Origin: Pontibacterium granulatum
GTDB taxonomy: Bacteria > Pseudomonadota > Gammaproteobacteria > Pseudomonadales > Balneatricaceae
DNA length: 64,000 nt
NCBI RefSeq assembly: GCF_029961155.1
Contig: NZ_JASBRH010000001.1
Coordinates: 124,001-188,000, forward strand
Reading direction: 5' to 3'
Under the pieces are notes generated by a model. That model saw only the letters and a program-made list of their open reading frames with translations. It was not told where the DNA came from and ran no database searches. Every line of letters starts with the position of its first letter. Within the stretch, counting starts at the first letter, position 1. This document shows, one piece after another, positions 9,998 to 20,318 of the stretch. Position numbers and translations under genes: made by a program.

Positions 9998-10458
9998 TTT
10001 TCCGCGCCCCTTTGCAGCACTTCCGCCAAACGCTGCCCAAACACGTTATTAGGCTGCGAACTGCTATCGACCACCGGTTCATCAAAACGGGTAATAAGGT
10101 TCACACGCCCCGGCGCGACGCCCAGCAACATCTGCTCTTTGCCTACTTCAACCAGCACCACCTTCTCCCGCGCCCCCAATGGCAGACCGGCAACCACCCG
10201 CATATGTTGCCCCCCTTGGGCAGCCCCCATGGTACGGCGTGCAAACCACGCCAAAGCCAGAATCAGCGCAATGATAAAAAACAGGACCAGTACGAGCTGA
10301 AGCACCGCTTCAGTTGAGAAGGGGTCAGAGACAGGGGCAGCAGCGGTGGGCACCGCTGCGACGGGTACAGCAGCCGCCACATCTTCGGCCGCCACTGCAT
10401 TCAAAGACATTAAACCGGCGAGCAGGGCACAAAAAAAGTATGTGATACGGCTGGTCAT
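9994..10458 (-). CDS. fliO: Flagellar biosynthesis protein FliO
   Basis: Single-pass membrane protein that assists assembly and stability of the FliP ring. It has an N-terminal signal-like segment, an Ala/Val/Pro-rich periplasmic stretch and a strong hydrophobic segment ([18 protein letters not shown]). A small cytoplasmic domain with the family-typical [20 protein letters not shown] follows. The start is set at ATG 10456-10458 after AAGGTGG; an upstream in-frame GTG (10464) would place the start within this ribosome-binding site. Overlaps fliP. Confidence 0.93.
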   Translation of the reverse strand: MTSRITYFFCALLAGLMSLNAVAAEDVAAAVPVAAVPTAAAPVSDPFSTEAVLQLVLVLFFIIALILALAWFARRTMGAAQGGQHMRVVAGLPLGAREKVVLVEVGKEQMLLGVAPGRVNLITRFDEPVVDSSSQPNNVFGQRLAEVLQRGAEK

Positions 10459-10465
10459 AACCACC

Positions 10466-10882
10466 TTATTTCAGGCGCTTGATGCGCTCCTGCGGACTGA
10501 TGACATCCGTCAGACGGATTCCGTATCGATCGTTCACGACAACGACCTCACCGTGTGCGATCAGAGTGCCGTTTACCTTGACATCCAGCGGTTCACCGGC
10601 CACACGGTTCAGCTCGATAACCGAGCCCTGATTGAGCTGCAGCAGGTTGCGGATAGCGATATCGGTTTCACCCACTTCCATGGACAGGGTCACCGGAATA
10701 TCCAGGATCACATCCAGTTTAGGATCATCGACCGGAACCGCTTCATCTCGCAACTCATCCAACTCTACCGACTCGCCAGCCGCAGGAGCACCCTCATCCG
10801 CTTCAGAGGTTAACTGCTCCTCCATCGCGGCCGCCCACTCATCAGCCATTGCTTGTTGGTCTACCTGGTTCTCATCGCTCAT
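10466..10882 (-). CDS. fliN: Flagellar motor switch protein FliN
   Basis: C-ring component that binds CheY-P and export cargo. 138 residues. An acidic N-terminal extension precedes a SpoA/surface-presentation domain with the conserved LDIPVTLSMEVGETDIAIRN and GEVVVVNDRYGIRLTDVISP segments. Located between fliM and fliO as in other gammaproteobacteria. Confidence 0.97.
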   Translation of the reverse strand: MSDENQVDQQAMADEWAAAMEEQLTSEADEGAPAAGESVELDELRDEAVPVDDPKLDVILDIPVTLSMEVGETDIAIRNLLQLNQGSVIELNRVAGEPLDVKVNGTLIAHGEVVVVNDRYGIRLTDVISPQERIKRLK

Positions 10883-10909
10883 TTAATCACGCTCTCCAAC
10901 CACAATCCG

Positions 10910-11902
10910 TTACTTATCCAGACGCAGTTCTTCTTTAACTTGTCCGGTAAGCTTAATCGCCAGGTTACCCCGCGATACCCCCAGCTTACCTTCGAACACG
11001 GGTACTTTATTCACTTTCAGACGCAGATTTTCCGGAATCTCCACCGGGATCACATCGCCTGCCTCCAGCTCCAGCACATCACGCAGTGTCAGCTTCTTTT
11101 CTGCCAGAGTAATCTGCAGATTCAAACGCGCCATCATGATGTCACGCTGCATCGCTATCTGCCATCGCTCGTCGGAGTGGTCCTCAGCATTCTGTACGCC
11201 CGCTACCAGTTTATCGCGGATCGGCTCTAACATGGAGTAAGGCATGGCGACGTGAAACTCCCCGCTGCCATTATCCATATCGACCTGAAAGCTGCTGATC
11301 ACGATCACATCGCCGGGATTGATCACGTTTGCCATCGCCGGGTTCACTTCATGACCGACATATTCAAAGTCGATATCCATCACCGGCGTCCAGGCATCTC
11401 GCAGATCATGGAAAAACTGGGCAATAACCTTGTGCACCAACCTGGTTTCAGTCGGCGTAAACTCGCGTCCCTCAATTTTGGCATGACGGCCATCACCACC
11501 AAAAAAGTTATCCACCAGCTTGAACACCAGTTTGGCATCCATAATAAACAACGCAGTACCACGCAAAGGTTTGATACGTACAAGGTTTATACTGGTCGGA
11601 ACATAAAGGGTATGAACGTAGTCGCTGTATTTCATCACCTGAATACCACCCACCGCAACATCAGCGGTACGCCGTAACAGGTTAAACAGACTTAAGCGGG
11701 TGTGACGGGCAAAACGCTCGTTGATCATCTCGAGCGTAGGCATGCGACCACGAACAACACGGTCGTGGCTCGCCAGATCATACGGACGAACTTCCTCATC
11801 GGATTCCGCCTCGACGTCCTCCGATGTCTCTACGTCGCCATCATCAACACCATGCAGCAACGCATCGATTTCGTCCTGTGAGAGAAGATCTTTTACCGAC
11901 AT
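10910..11902 (-). CDS. fliM: Flagellar motor switch protein FliM
   Basis: C-ring protein linking FliG to FliN and the primary docking point for CheY-P. 330 residues. The N-terminal CheY-binding peptide LLSQDEIDALLHGV is intact. The middle CheC-like domain and a C-terminal SpoA domain follow. It starts 7 bases after the fliL stop codon. Confidence 0.98.
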   Translation of the reverse strand: MSVKDLLSQDEIDALLHGVDDGDVETSEDVEAESDEEVRPYDLASHDRVVRGRMPTLEMINERFARHTRLSLFNLLRRTADVAVGGIQVMKYSDYVHTLYVPTSINLVRIKPLRGTALFIMDAKLVFKLVDNFFGGDGRHAKIEGREFTPTETRLVHKVIAQFFHDLRDAWTPVMDIDFEYVGHEVNPAMANVINPGDVIVISSFQVDMDNGSGEFHVAMPYSMLEPIRDKLVAGVQNAEDHSDERWQIAMQRDIMMARLNLQITLAEKKLTLRDVLELEAGDVIPVEIPENLRLKVNKVPVFEGKLGVSRGNLAIKLTGQVKEELRLDK

Positions 11903-11909
11903 TCAGTAA

Positions 11910-12461
11910 TCACTGCATCACAAAATTGGTAAAGAGAACCGTTTCTACACCAGGTCTTCCAATTTTTTCCATCATCACCTCACGCACCTCATCAACCGCG
12001 TTCTGTCGCAGCGCGCTGCGTCCCTCTTTAGTCTGCAGGACTTCAAACTCCTGCGAAGAGAACATCTTGTTCAGTCGGGATACAACCACGGGCATATGCA
12101 GCTTCAGCGCCGCTTCCACTTCTGGGTCTCGAGTCTTGGCTTCTACATATGCCTGCATGTAATGACCACGCCCGGCCCGCATTTTCTCTTTACTGCGTAG
12201 TGGTACGACAAACATAGGTCGCCCTTCCAGAGAACGCACCTTGACGTAAATAGCGGGACCACGCGCAGGTTCAACCGGCTCAGCCTCTTCTGCAACTTCC
12301 TCAGCCGGAGGATCGGCTAGGAAAAAGAAATACCCTGCGGCACCACCGCCACCAAGAATCAACAGAGCAACGACCGCGATAATAATAAGTTTGAGTTTGG
12401 ACTTCTTCTTTCCGCCCTCTTCTTCACTGTTTTCCGCTTCTGCTGCCTGATCATCAGCCAT
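11910..12461 (-). CDS. fliL: Flagellar basal body-associated protein FliL
   Basis: Stator-associated membrane protein. 183 residues with a lysine-rich cytoplasmic N terminus (EEGGKKKSKLKL) and one transmembrane helix (LIIIAVVALLILGGGGAAGY). A Glu/Pro-rich linker and a periplasmic FliL domain end in VLFTNFVMQ. It is about 100 bases downstream of fliK, further than other gaps in this operon. No sigma-54 element was found in that gap. Confidence 0.96.
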   Translation of the reverse strand: MADDQAAEAENSEEEGGKKKSKLKLIIIAVVALLILGGGGAAGYFFFLADPPAEEVAEEAEPVEPARGPAIYVKVRSLEGRPMFVVPLRSKEKMRAGRGHYMQAYVEAKTRDPEVEAALKLHMPVVVSRLNKMFSSQEFEVLQTKEGRSALRQNAVDEVREVMMEKIGRPGVETVLFTNFVMQ

Positions 12462-12559
12462 TATCAGTCTCCTGCGCCAAGGTACCGAAAGGTTAATCCG
12501 GGCTCGCCCCGGTGACTTCAGCGCTAACTATAACACACTGATTTTCAGGCTGAAGCTAC

Positions 12560-14443
12560 TCAGGCGTAGTAATCCACAAGCGACAAGGCCTCTCCGCTTA
12601 CCGGAGCGGAAACAGCCTCCTCAGAACCAACAGGACCTTCTGCATCATTTTGCGAAGCAAAACGCTGACGTCCGCCATCTTCACCGGATTCAGAGGACTG
12701 ATCATTCACCGAGGATTCGCCCAGATTCAGCCCCTGCTGCTCCATCATTTCGCGCAGTCGCGGCATGCCCTGCTCAACCGCGTCACGCACTGAAGCATGT
12801 GGCGAAGTAAAGCTTACGCTGACCTGATCCTGACCGACATGCAGGCGCACTTTCAATGAACCCAGTTCTGGCGGATCAAGCTGGATCTCGGCGATCTGAT
12901 TGTTTTGGGCTGTCATCACCATCACCCGCTCATTCAGCGCCTGGTTCCAGGCCGGTGATCCCATCTGCCCTTTCCCCGCCAACGTGAAAGCAGCCTGGGA
13001 CGGTGTCATGCGCGACAGGTTATCCACAGCAGCATTCGCTTGTCTTGCCACACCCGTTTCAGCCCGCTGCCACCCCTCAGCGTCATCTTCAGCACCCAAC
13101 GCCGCTTCACTGTCGACGGACTCCTGACGAGCCGCCGTTGCATCTGCCGCTGTACTGGATCGACTTTCCGGTTGCACACTATCCTGCATCAAAGTCTGCC
13201 CGGGTGGGGCCTGCATCGTCGCAGGCGAGGCCTGCACTTGTCCCGGCGTGTTTAAAGGCGTGACTGCCGCACCCAAATTAGACGCATCTTTAGCGGACGC
13301 CGATCCCGCTACCGTATCCGATGCCGCCGCACCCTGTGCGCTATCAGCCTTTCTGGCCGGCTGGTTTGTCCGCATAACAGCAGCAGCGGCACCCTGACTA
13401 TCAACTATCGGGCTTTCCCCTGCAGATTGTGTCATAGCGGCCTGCACTGCCGTTCGCTTGATGCTCAGATCTTCCTGTAACACCACCTGTTCATCGGCTG
13501 ATTGAGATGCATTGACTAAGGGGTCACGCTGGGTCGACTTGCGCCCTTCCGGCAATCCAACCAACTCAGGACGCTCGGACTCTGGCGATAGCTCTGCCGG
13601 AGCCATTGGATTTTGCGCTACCCGCGCAGGTGCCATCGCATTCATAACCTCGTCGTCCTGCTGGAGCGCTTTAGCTTCCGTTTCCGAATTAACCAGCGGT
13701 CCCGGCATCTGCTCAGGCGTGTGATACTCATCAGCAACAGCTGCCAGCAACGCTTCGCCATCTGGAGTCTGCAAATGGTCCGGCAGCACTACCGCCACAT
13801 CCCCCATGGTTTCAGGAACCTCCGGCGAGAGATTTTCATTTAACGGAGCAGGGCTTTTATCAGGCACCAAGGCAATTGGACCTTGTCCGGACGCCGACGC
13901 CAATGAAGCAACGCTTTCGTCAACCGCTAAGGGAGCGGGCGGCTGCATTGCCCCCATCGCTTCACTTAATCGCTGCTGCGCATCATCATGACCTTCAAAC
14001 GCACGCTGCATCAAGGCCACAATCTCGGGCGAATCCAGTGACAGCTCGGATGATTCCGGCAATACACCCGGCCACTGAGGCTCCATCACTACGCCATCGC
14101 GCAACGACTGGTTTTCCGTCAACAACATCGCCCGCAGATCAGGATCAGAGGATTCTGCAAGCAACTGCGACAACTCCGGTGCGCGGGCTTTAGCATCGAT
14201 CTGCGCTTGCATCTGTGCCAGCATCTCGGCTGATGGAGGCAAAATACCGCCTGATTGCGGCAATGACTGGCCGTTTGCATCCAACGGAACGGGATTAAAA
14301 CCGGCTCCCTGCGCTTGCATAATCGCACCAAACGGCAATACGCCGCCCGCTGGCGCAGCTCCACTCTGCCCGGTGGCAGCAGGCGCAGCACCCAGCATAG
14401 CAAGCAGCCCGGAAACACCGGTGTTGGTCAGTTGCTCACTCAT
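12560..14443 (-). CDS. fliK: Flagellar hook-length control protein FliK
   Basis: Secreted molecular ruler that triggers the FlhB specificity switch. 627 residues, longer than the roughly 400-residue enterobacterial form. The N-terminal and central part is low-complexity and Ala/Pro/Gln/Ser-rich, as expected for a ruler. The C-terminal hook-length-control domain (about residues 500-600) carries NNQIAEIQLDPPELGSLKVR and SVSFTSPHASVRDAVE. A sigma-54-like promoter lies just upstream, so fliK probably heads the fliKLMNOPQR-flhB run. The long ruler fits the enlarged hook protein in this cluster. Confidence 0.94.
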   Translation of the reverse strand: MSEQLTNTGVSGLLAMLGAAPAATGQSGAAPAGGVLPFGAIMQAQGAGFNPVPLDANGQSLPQSGGILPPSAEMLAQMQAQIDAKARAPELSQLLAESSDPDLRAMLLTENQSLRDGVVMEPQWPGVLPESSELSLDSPEIVALMQRAFEGHDDAQQRLSEAMGAMQPPAPLAVDESVASLASASGQGPIALVPDKSPAPLNENLSPEVPETMGDVAVVLPDHLQTPDGEALLAAVADEYHTPEQMPGPLVNSETEAKALQQDDEVMNAMAPARVAQNPMAPAELSPESERPELVGLPEGRKSTQRDPLVNASQSADEQVVLQEDLSIKRTAVQAAMTQSAGESPIVDSQGAAAAVMRTNQPARKADSAQGAAASDTVAGSASAKDASNLGAAVTPLNTPGQVQASPATMQAPPGQTLMQDSVQPESRSSTAADATAARQESVDSEAALGAEDDAEGWQRAETGVARQANAAVDNLSRMTPSQAAFTLAGKGQMGSPAWNQALNERVMVMTAQNNQIAEIQLDPPELGSLKVRLHVGQDQVSVSFTSPHASVRDAVEQGMPRLREMMEQQGLNLGESSVNDQSSESGEDGGRQRFASQNDAEGPVGSEEAVSAPVSGEALSLVDYYA

Positions 14444-14485
14444 CTATCACTCCCGGTCGGAAAAAGCCCGAGTACTTTTGAAATA

Positions 14486-14503
14486 TTGCTTACGGATAAG
14501 CAA
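14486..14503. repeat. Perfect palindrome in fliK leader
   Basis: Arms TTGCTTA and TAAGCAA separated by CGGA form a perfect 7-bp inverted repeat. It overlaps the -12 element of the sigma-54-like promoter and spans the predicted start-site region of fliK. It could be a protein-binding site or a weak hairpin for the end of fliJ transcripts; no T-tract follows. Confidence 0.4.
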
Positions 14504-14514
14504 AAGTGAGGCCA
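14499..14514 (-). promoter_or_regulatory. Sigma-54-type promoter upstream of fliK
   Basis: The minus strand reads TGGCCTCACTTTTGCT, with GG and GC separated by 10 bases and a good TTGCT -12 block. It lies directly behind the fliJ stop codon and about 55 bases before fliK. It would split the fliE-J and fliK-flhB runs into two units. Motif-based call. Confidence 0.6.
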
Positions 14515-14516
14515 AC

Positions 14517-14960
14517 TCAGATAAAGTTGGTTTTGATCAGTTGCGAGCGCTCATCCAGTTGCTGCTGAAGCTTTTTGTCTTCCGCCTGCTGCTCTTGGGT
14601 TCGCGCCTTATCGACAAGCTTGTCCATCGCCACCGCCTGGCCGTAACACTGGGTCCAGTGACGCTCGACAATTTTTAGTTCGTTCCGGTTCATCTCCAGC
14701 GCTTTTTCCTGCTGCTGAAGTGCGGCAGAGATCTTTCGGATAAATGACTGGTAAACCTCCAGGCGGGCAATGCCAACCCCCTGCCGCCCGGCATCTTCGT
14801 ACTGACGCTGATAGTCCGCTAAAAACGCTTTCAGTTGCTCAATCGCCTGCAGATCTTTCTCCACGCGCACGCGACTGGCAGCCAACAGCTGATCAGCCTG
14901 TTTCTTCTTGCGCTCCGCGAGATCAAGCACAACTTTTAGACGCTGGGAGCGTTTTGCCAT
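14517..14960 (-). CDS. fliJ: Flagellar export protein FliJ
   Basis: Soluble coiled-coil protein that forms the stalk of the FliI ATPase and promotes chaperone recycling. 147 residues, almost wholly predicted alpha-helical with heptad-rich Lys/Glu/Gln sequence (AERKKKQADQLLAASRVRVE). It starts directly at the end of fliI, as is typical. Confidence 0.95.
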   Translation of the reverse strand: MAKRSQRLKVVLDLAERKKKQADQLLAASRVRVEKDLQAIEQLKAFLADYQRQYEDAGRQGVGIARLEVYQSFIRKISAALQQQEKALEMNRNELKIVERHWTQCYGQAVAMDKLVDKARTQEQQAEDKKLQQQLDERSQLIKTNFI

Positions 14961-16328
14961 TTACTGCACCACAGCAGAAGTTTTATTCGGGTTATTACGC
15001 GGCATCGGTGTCAGCACCATCGCCAATTGCTGAACACATTGCTGGAGCGGCATCGGATCGGTCATCGATTGCCGCAACATTTCGTTCATCACCGGCATTC
15101 GCTCCATGGCAAAGTCCGTATCGGGATCACTGCCCTTCACGTAAGCCCCCACAGATATCAGATCTTCACTCTGCCGATATTTAGAATATAGCTGCTTAAA
15201 TCGCAAAGCCGTTTGCAAATGCTCTGGCGAGATAATCTGTGGCATCGCACGGCTGATGGAGGCCTCAATATCGATGGCTGGATAGTGCCCCTGCTCGGCC
15301 AAACGCCGGGAAAGCACCACGTGACCATCCAGAATCGCACGTGCAGAGTCAGCAACCGGATCCTGCTGATCGTCCCCTTCGGTTAATACGGTATAGAAAG
15401 CAGTGATGGAACCTTCACCCGGCAAGCCATTACCGGCACGCTCCACCAGCTTGGGGATCTTGGCAAATACCGATGGCGGATACCCCTTGGTCGCCGGTGG
15501 CTCACCGACAGCCAGGGCTATCTCACGCTGTGCCTGGGCATACCGCGTTAGAGAATCCATTAACAGCAGCACGTTTTTACCCTGATCGCGGAAATATTCT
15601 GCAATCCGGGTGGTGAGCTGTGCGGCCCGCAAACGCATTAAAGGCGAGTCATCCGCAGGCGAAGCCACAACCACGGATCGCTTCAAACCTTCGGATCCCA
15701 GACTGTGCTCGATAAACTCTTTTACTTCCCGGCCTCGCTCACCGACCAGGCCAACAACCACGATTTCAGCTTCGGTAAAACGGGTCATCATACCCAGCAA
15801 TACTGACTTACCCACGCCACTGCCGGCAAACAGACCCAAACGCTGCCCTCGGCCAACGGTCAGCAGTGAGTTGATGGCACGGATACCTACGTCCAGCGTT
15901 TCTTTGATCGGGTCACGGGAAAGAGGGTTAATGATGTCGCCAGCCAGGGATACTTCGGCAACCCCCTGCAGCTCACCCAATCCATCAATTGGGTTGCCGA
16001 TTCCGTTGATAACCCGTCCCAGCAGGGACTCGCCAACCGGAACCTGGCCGGAATCTGCCAGCGGATACACCTTTGCCCCCTGCTTAAGTCCCTCAATAGG
16101 ATAGAGCGGCATCAGGTAAAGACGGTCACCGGAAAAACCCACCACCTCGGCTTCAACCACACTGGTATCCGACAACACAATACGGCAGCAATCGCCCACA
16201 GCGGCCTGAATACCCACAGCCTCCAGGGTCAAACCGATCATACGGGTGATACGCCCTTCAGCGACGATTTTTTGACGCTTGAGTGGCGTTTCGCCACAAC
16301 GGGATAGTCGGGCAATAAGCTGAGACAT
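14961..16328 (-). CDS. fliI: Flagellum-specific ATPase FliI
   Basis: Hexameric ATPase energising flagellar type III export, homologous to F1-beta. 455 residues. Walker A is [17 protein letters not shown], and Walker B lies in [20 protein letters not shown]. The N-terminal beta-barrel and C-terminal helical regions are present. The start overlaps the fliH stop by one base. Confidence 0.98.
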   Translation of the reverse strand: MSQLIARLSRCGETPLKRQKIVAEGRITRMIGLTLEAVGIQAAVGDCCRIVLSDTSVVEAEVVGFSGDRLYLMPLYPIEGLKQGAKVYPLADSGQVPVGESLLGRVINGIGNPIDGLGELQGVAEVSLAGDIINPLSRDPIKETLDVGIRAINSLLTVGRGQRLGLFAGSGVGKSVLLGMMTRFTEAEIVVVGLVGERGREVKEFIEHSLGSEGLKRSVVVASPADDSPLMRLRAAQLTTRIAEYFRDQGKNVLLLMDSLTRYAQAQREIALAVGEPPATKGYPPSVFAKIPKLVERAGNGLPGEGSITAFYTVLTEGDDQQDPVADSARAILDGHVVLSRRLAEQGHYPAIDIEASISRAMPQIISPEHLQTALRFKQLYSKYRQSEDLISVGAYVKGSDPDTDFAMERMPVMNEMLRQSMTDPMPLQQCVQQLAMVLTPMPRNNPNKTSAVVQ

Positions 16329-17128
16329 TACGCCTCCGGTTCTTGTGGTGCGAGTGCTCCGAACAACTGCTCGGCCAGAGCCCGGAACTGCTGCTGAATA
16401 TCGGATTCGATCAGGCTGTCGCTGGTCTGGAGACGGAAACTTCCCGGAGAAATGGTCCCTTCCGCCACCACTGTCACGGGAAATGACAACCGACTGGCGA
16501 TCGGCTCTATGTGCGGATGATCTGCCGGTGAAACTTCAATCGTGAGGGCGCTTCCGCCTTGTGGCAGCTGCTGCAAGGCATCACGGATAGCCGACTGGAT
16601 CAACTCGGGACGGGAACGCAATTCTGCATCCACAACAGCACTGGCCAGCTTCACCACCAGGCCAGTCAAAACCCCTTCCAGCTGCGCTTCCTGATCGGCA
16701 ATAGGTCGTTGCAGAGCCGTCAGCATCTGCGCCAGGTTAGCCTGGATCTGTGCTATCTCAGCTTGCCCTTGCGTCAGCGCTTCCTGATATCCTTTTTCTC
16801 GCCCTTCGGCCAAACCTTTCTCAAGACCCTCGGGGTAACCCTGCTCCCGCCCCTCAACAAGCCCCTGCAGCAATCCCTCCTGATACGCCGCTTCACGGAT
16901 GGATTCGGCCTCATCAACGGTGACAACGTCTTTCGGTTTTTCAGGTTGTAACGCCAAACCAACACTCGGCAGATCATCCAGCGGCAGCGGTTGCTTTTTT
17001 CTGGGCTGCTTCTTGGTTTCAAGCGCTACCAGATGCGAGCCGCTAACTTCAGGCAACGACCATGTTGCCAGGCTGGCGGCATCCACGGATCGGATGCGGA
17101 TATCATCACCATCTTGCTTGCCACTCAT
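16328..17128 (-). CDS. fliH: Flagellar assembly protein FliH
   Basis: Negative regulator and C-ring tether of FliI. 266 residues. A coiled-coil centre contains the glycine-spaced repeats characteristic of FliH ([20 protein letters not shown], then [16 protein letters not shown]). These are GxxxG-like helix-packing repeats. The C-terminal domain resembles the V-type ATPase E subunit. It overlaps both neighbours, fliG and fliI, by one base. Confidence 0.96.
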   Translation of the reverse strand: MSGKQDGDDIRIRSVDAASLATWSLPEVSGSHLVALETKKQPRKKQPLPLDDLPSVGLALQPEKPKDVVTVDEAESIREAAYQEGLLQGLVEGREQGYPEGLEKGLAEGREKGYQEALTQGQAEIAQIQANLAQMLTALQRPIADQEAQLEGVLTGLVVKLASAVVDAELRSRPELIQSAIRDALQQLPQGGSALTIEVSPADHPHIEPIASRLSFPVTVVAEGTISPGSFRLQTSDSLIESDIQQQFRALAEQLFGALAPQEPEA

Positions 17129-18141
17129 CAGAGCATCTCTTCTCCGCCACCGCCGAGGATAATTTCACCCTCATCGGCCAAGCGACGTGCCGTGGACAGA
17201 ACATCACGCTGCGCTTCCTCCACTTCGCTGACACGCACCGGACCTTTAGCCTCAAGGTCGTCACGCAGCAGCTCAGCAGCACGCTTGGACATATTGCGGA
17301 ATATCTTTTCCTGCAGGGATGTATCGGCACCTTTCAATGCCAACACCAACACATCGGTAGACACCTCTCGCAAAATCGCCTGAATACCACGATCTTCCAC
17401 GTCAATAAGGTTGTCGAACACGAACATCTTGTCGGCGATTTTGCCTGCCATGAGCTCATCAACCTCTTTGATGCCTTCCATCACCTCAGCTTCGATATTA
17501 CTGTCGATGAAGTTCATGATGCCAGCGGCAGCTTCGATCCCCCCCAGATTGGAAACGCTGTTGGTACCGCCACCGCCTGTAAGTTGACGCTCAAGAATAT
17601 CATTCAGTTCCTGCAGTGCGACAGGCTGGATACTGTCGAGGGATGCGACACGCATCACAATATCCAGACGTACTTTCTCATCAAAATAAGACAGCACGGC
17701 CGCCGCCACATCGGGCTCGAGGTAGGAGATGATCACCGCCTGAATCTGGGGGTGTTCGTAGTGGATAATTTCCGCAATCTGTCGTGGATCCATCCAGCGC
17801 AACGTATCCAATCCAGAGGTATTCTTACTGATCAGGATACGATCAAGCAGAGTCTTCGCTTTCTCTTCGCCCAGCGCTTCGTTCAGCATAGCGCGGATAT
17901 AGGCGTCGTTGTTGATACCAATACCAGTCTGATCACCCAGCATCCCAAGAAAATCGCCCACGACGGACTCAACCTTGCTTTGCGGAATATTATCGAGCGC
18001 AGCCATCGCCTGACCGATACGCTGCACCTGCTTCGGCCCCAGGTGTTTTAGAATCTCTGCAGCATCCGATTCCCCCAGACTGATCAGCAGGATCGCCGCT
18101 TTGTCCAGATTCGTCAGCTCGCCGTCATTTTCTTCACTCAT
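17128..18141 (-). CDS. fliG: Flagellar motor switch protein FliG
   Basis: C-ring rotor protein that contacts FliF and the stators and generates torque. 337 residues. It has the N-terminal FliF-binding domain, the middle-domain EHPQ motif (IIHYEHPQIQAVIISYLEP) and a C-terminal torque helix rich in charged residues (KGADTSLQEKIFRNMSKRAA). It overlaps the fliF end by 8 bases. Confidence 0.98.
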   Translation of the reverse strand: MSEENDGELTNLDKAAILLISLGESDAAEILKHLGPKQVQRIGQAMAALDNIPQSKVESVVGDFLGMLGDQTGIGINNDAYIRAMLNEALGEEKAKTLLDRILISKNTSGLDTLRWMDPRQIAEIIHYEHPQIQAVIISYLEPDVAAAVLSYFDEKVRLDIVMRVASLDSIQPVALQELNDILERQLTGGGGTNSVSNLGGIEAAAGIMNFIDSNIEAEVMEGIKEVDELMAGKIADKMFVFDNLIDVEDRGIQAILREVSTDVLVLALKGADTSLQEKIFRNMSKRAAELLRDDLEAKGPVRVSEVEEAQRDVLSTARRLADEGEIILGGGGEEML

Positions 18142-19810
18142 CTTCCGCGATCCACTGTCTTACCGCCTGCGCTACTTTGGCCGGGTCTTCCGCCACCATA
18201 CTACGAATGGCGTTCACCTGATAATCAAAGCTTTCATTTGGCGTTGGCAAAAGCTCATCGTCTGAACCAAAGGTCACCTGATCCCCTGCCATACCGGCGG
18301 CATCCAGCCCCTCCAGCTCAGCAGCCACTTCACCGGCCGCACCTAAACCTGCAACCGTACTGGCAGAACCCGTATCCGCTAAATTACGCAGTATCGGCCG
18401 CAAAATACCAAACACCAACAACAGTACAAACAGCGCTGCCAGAACTTGCTTTACGATCTCCCAGACCCAGTCCTGCTTCCAGATTGGCACCTCTTCGGTC
18501 TCAAACTTATCAGCCGCGACAAAGGGTGAGTTGATCACGTTGACACTGTCACCACGACGGGCAGAGAAACCCACCGCATCCTGAACCAGAAGACGTAGAC
18601 GCTCCAGCTCGTTTTCGCTCCACGGGCTACGGCTTGGTTTGCCGGTAGCCGGATCAATCACCGCCAGATCATCAACCACTACCGCAACACTCAAGCGGCG
18701 TACCCGCCCCTGCTGATGACGCGTATAGCTGATCGAGCGATCCAACTCGTAGTTTCGCGTAGCCTGATTTCGGCTACTGCCTGGCTGCTGGGCGTTTCGA
18801 TTAACAACACCTTCACCGGCTGCCTCTTCCGGCACCGCCGTTGGCCCCGGCGGCTGGTTAGACAGCGCACCCGGAATTCCCATGGCAGCCAACGCGCCGA
18901 CACGGGTCTCCTCGTTAGTCTGTTCACTACGCAATGCCGGCAGATCCGGATTGTAGATCTCATCGGTCTGTTCAACGGCAGTGAAGTCGATATCTGCAGA
19001 CACCTCCGCTCGGAACCGGTCCGTGCCGACCACCGGTAGCAGGATGCTGTTGACACGGTTCAGCAGGCGCTCTTCAACCTTTTGTGTGTACTCCAGCTGT
19101 TTTGCCGCCAGTACAGAGTCCGTATCCATCTCCCGACTGTTGAGCAAACGGCCGCGCTGATCCACCACCGTCACGTCTTCAAACTTCAATTCAGGGATAC
19201 TGGATGCCACCAGATTGGCGATCGCAGACACCTGGTCACGTTCCAGCTTTCTGCCGGCAAACAGCTCAATAAATACAGATGCGGACGGTTTACGTTCGTC
19301 GCGGATAAACACAGAATCTTTTGGTATCGCCAGGTGCACACGCGCATTACGCACCGCAATCATACTGGCAATCGTACGGGACAACTCACCCTCGAGACCT
19401 CGACGGTAACGGGTGGTTTCCATGAATTGACTGCTGCCGATCCCTTGGTCCTTATCAAGCAGCTCAAAGCCCACGGTTTTATCGGCAGTAAAGCCTTCGG
19501 CAGCCAGTTTCAGACGTGCCTGGTGCACATGTTCTTCGGGTACCAGAATCGCACGGCCGTCGGAATCAAACTTGTATGGGACATTATACAGACGCAGCTG
19601 TTCGATCACCTGGTTGGCATCCGCATACCCCAGATTACTGAACAGCACGCGATAGTCCGGCGCCTGCGACCAGAGCACCACTGCGAAGCCAATAGCAATC
19701 GTCGCCGCGAGCCCGACCATCAGACCGATCTGACGGAAAATGCTCAGGCGATTAAAGCCCAGAACTGTACTACCCTTTTCCATTCCGCTCGCAGTTAAAC
19801 CTTCAGCCAT
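18134..19810 (-). CDS. fliF: Flagellar MS-ring protein FliF
   Basis: Inner-membrane MS ring that nucleates the basal body. 558 residues. It has a first transmembrane helix near residues 28-50 (IGLMVGLAATIAIGFAVVLW) and ring-building domains with YRVLFSNLGYADANQVIEQL. A second transmembrane helix lies near residue 450, and the C-terminal tail (ending VAQAVRQWIAEDE) binds FliG. It follows fliE by 26 bases. Confidence 0.98.
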   Translation of the reverse strand: MAEGLTASGMEKGSTVLGFNRLSIFRQIGLMVGLAATIAIGFAVVLWSQAPDYRVLFSNLGYADANQVIEQLRLYNVPYKFDSDGRAILVPEEHVHQARLKLAAEGFTADKTVGFELLDKDQGIGSSQFMETTRYRRGLEGELSRTIASMIAVRNARVHLAIPKDSVFIRDERKPSASVFIELFAGRKLERDQVSAIANLVASSIPELKFEDVTVVDQRGRLLNSREMDTDSVLAAKQLEYTQKVEERLLNRVNSILLPVVGTDRFRAEVSADIDFTAVEQTDEIYNPDLPALRSEQTNEETRVGALAAMGIPGALSNQPPGPTAVPEEAAGEGVVNRNAQQPGSSRNQATRNYELDRSISYTRHQQGRVRRLSVAVVVDDLAVIDPATGKPSRSPWSENELERLRLLVQDAVGFSARRGDSVNVINSPFVAADKFETEEVPIWKQDWVWEIVKQVLAALFVLLLVFGILRPILRNLADTGSASTVAGLGAAGEVAAELEGLDAAGMAGDQVTFGSDDELLPTPNESFDYQVNAIRSMVAEDPAKVAQAVRQWIAEDE

Positions 19811-19835
19811 AACTTACTTGCCCCCAGAGGGCTTA

Positions 19836-20189
19836 TTAAATAGGCATCTTCATGATGTCTTCATAGGCGCTCACCAGACGGTTTCGCACCTGAGTCATCG
19901 CCTGGAAAGATACAGACGCTTTCTGTGCAGCAATCATCACTTGGGGCAGATCCACGGTTGGATCACCCTTCTCATAAGCGGTTGCCAGTTTTTTGGCGGT
20001 ACCCTGAACTTCATTGACACTGTCGACAGCATTTTTCAGCAGGTCACCAAACCCGGTGCGGTCTGTCTTTAGTTCCGCCTGGTTGGATGCTATCGGCGAC
20101 GGGCCAGATATACCGGCACCGCTCTGGACTTGAGACTGTATCGTCCGCATCTGCATCAGCACACTGTTGATATCAGCTCGCTCGACCAT
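19836..20189 (-). CDS. fliE: Flagellar hook-basal body complex protein FliE
   Basis: MS ring-rod junction protein and early export substrate. 117 residues. The C-terminal half (KGDPTVDLPQVMIAAQKASV and AMTQVRNRLVSAYEDIMKMP) is the conserved FliE domain; the N-terminal third is variable. First gene of the fliEFGHIJ run, with a strong sigma-54-like promoter about 130 bases upstream. Confidence 0.97.
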   Translation of the reverse strand: MVERADINSVLMQMRTIQSQVQSGAGISGPSPIASNQAELKTDRTGFGDLLKNAVDSVNEVQGTAKKLATAYEKGDPTVDLPQVMIAAQKASVSFQAMTQVRNRLVSAYEDIMKMPI

Positions 20190-20318
20190 CTCTTACTCCG
20201 CACTTCGGCAATATATTGACATTATAAGTAACAAAAAACGCCCTTCAATCACTAACGCCAAAATTATGACAATTTATTGGCGTAAATAGTCGTTTCAAGG
20301 ACCAATGCGAAGTATAAA

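Noticed and set aside
12500-12520. CCGGG/CCCGG hairpin between fliK and fliL as a terminator
   Set aside because: Only a 5-bp stem and no T-tract; fliL probably stays in the same transcript.
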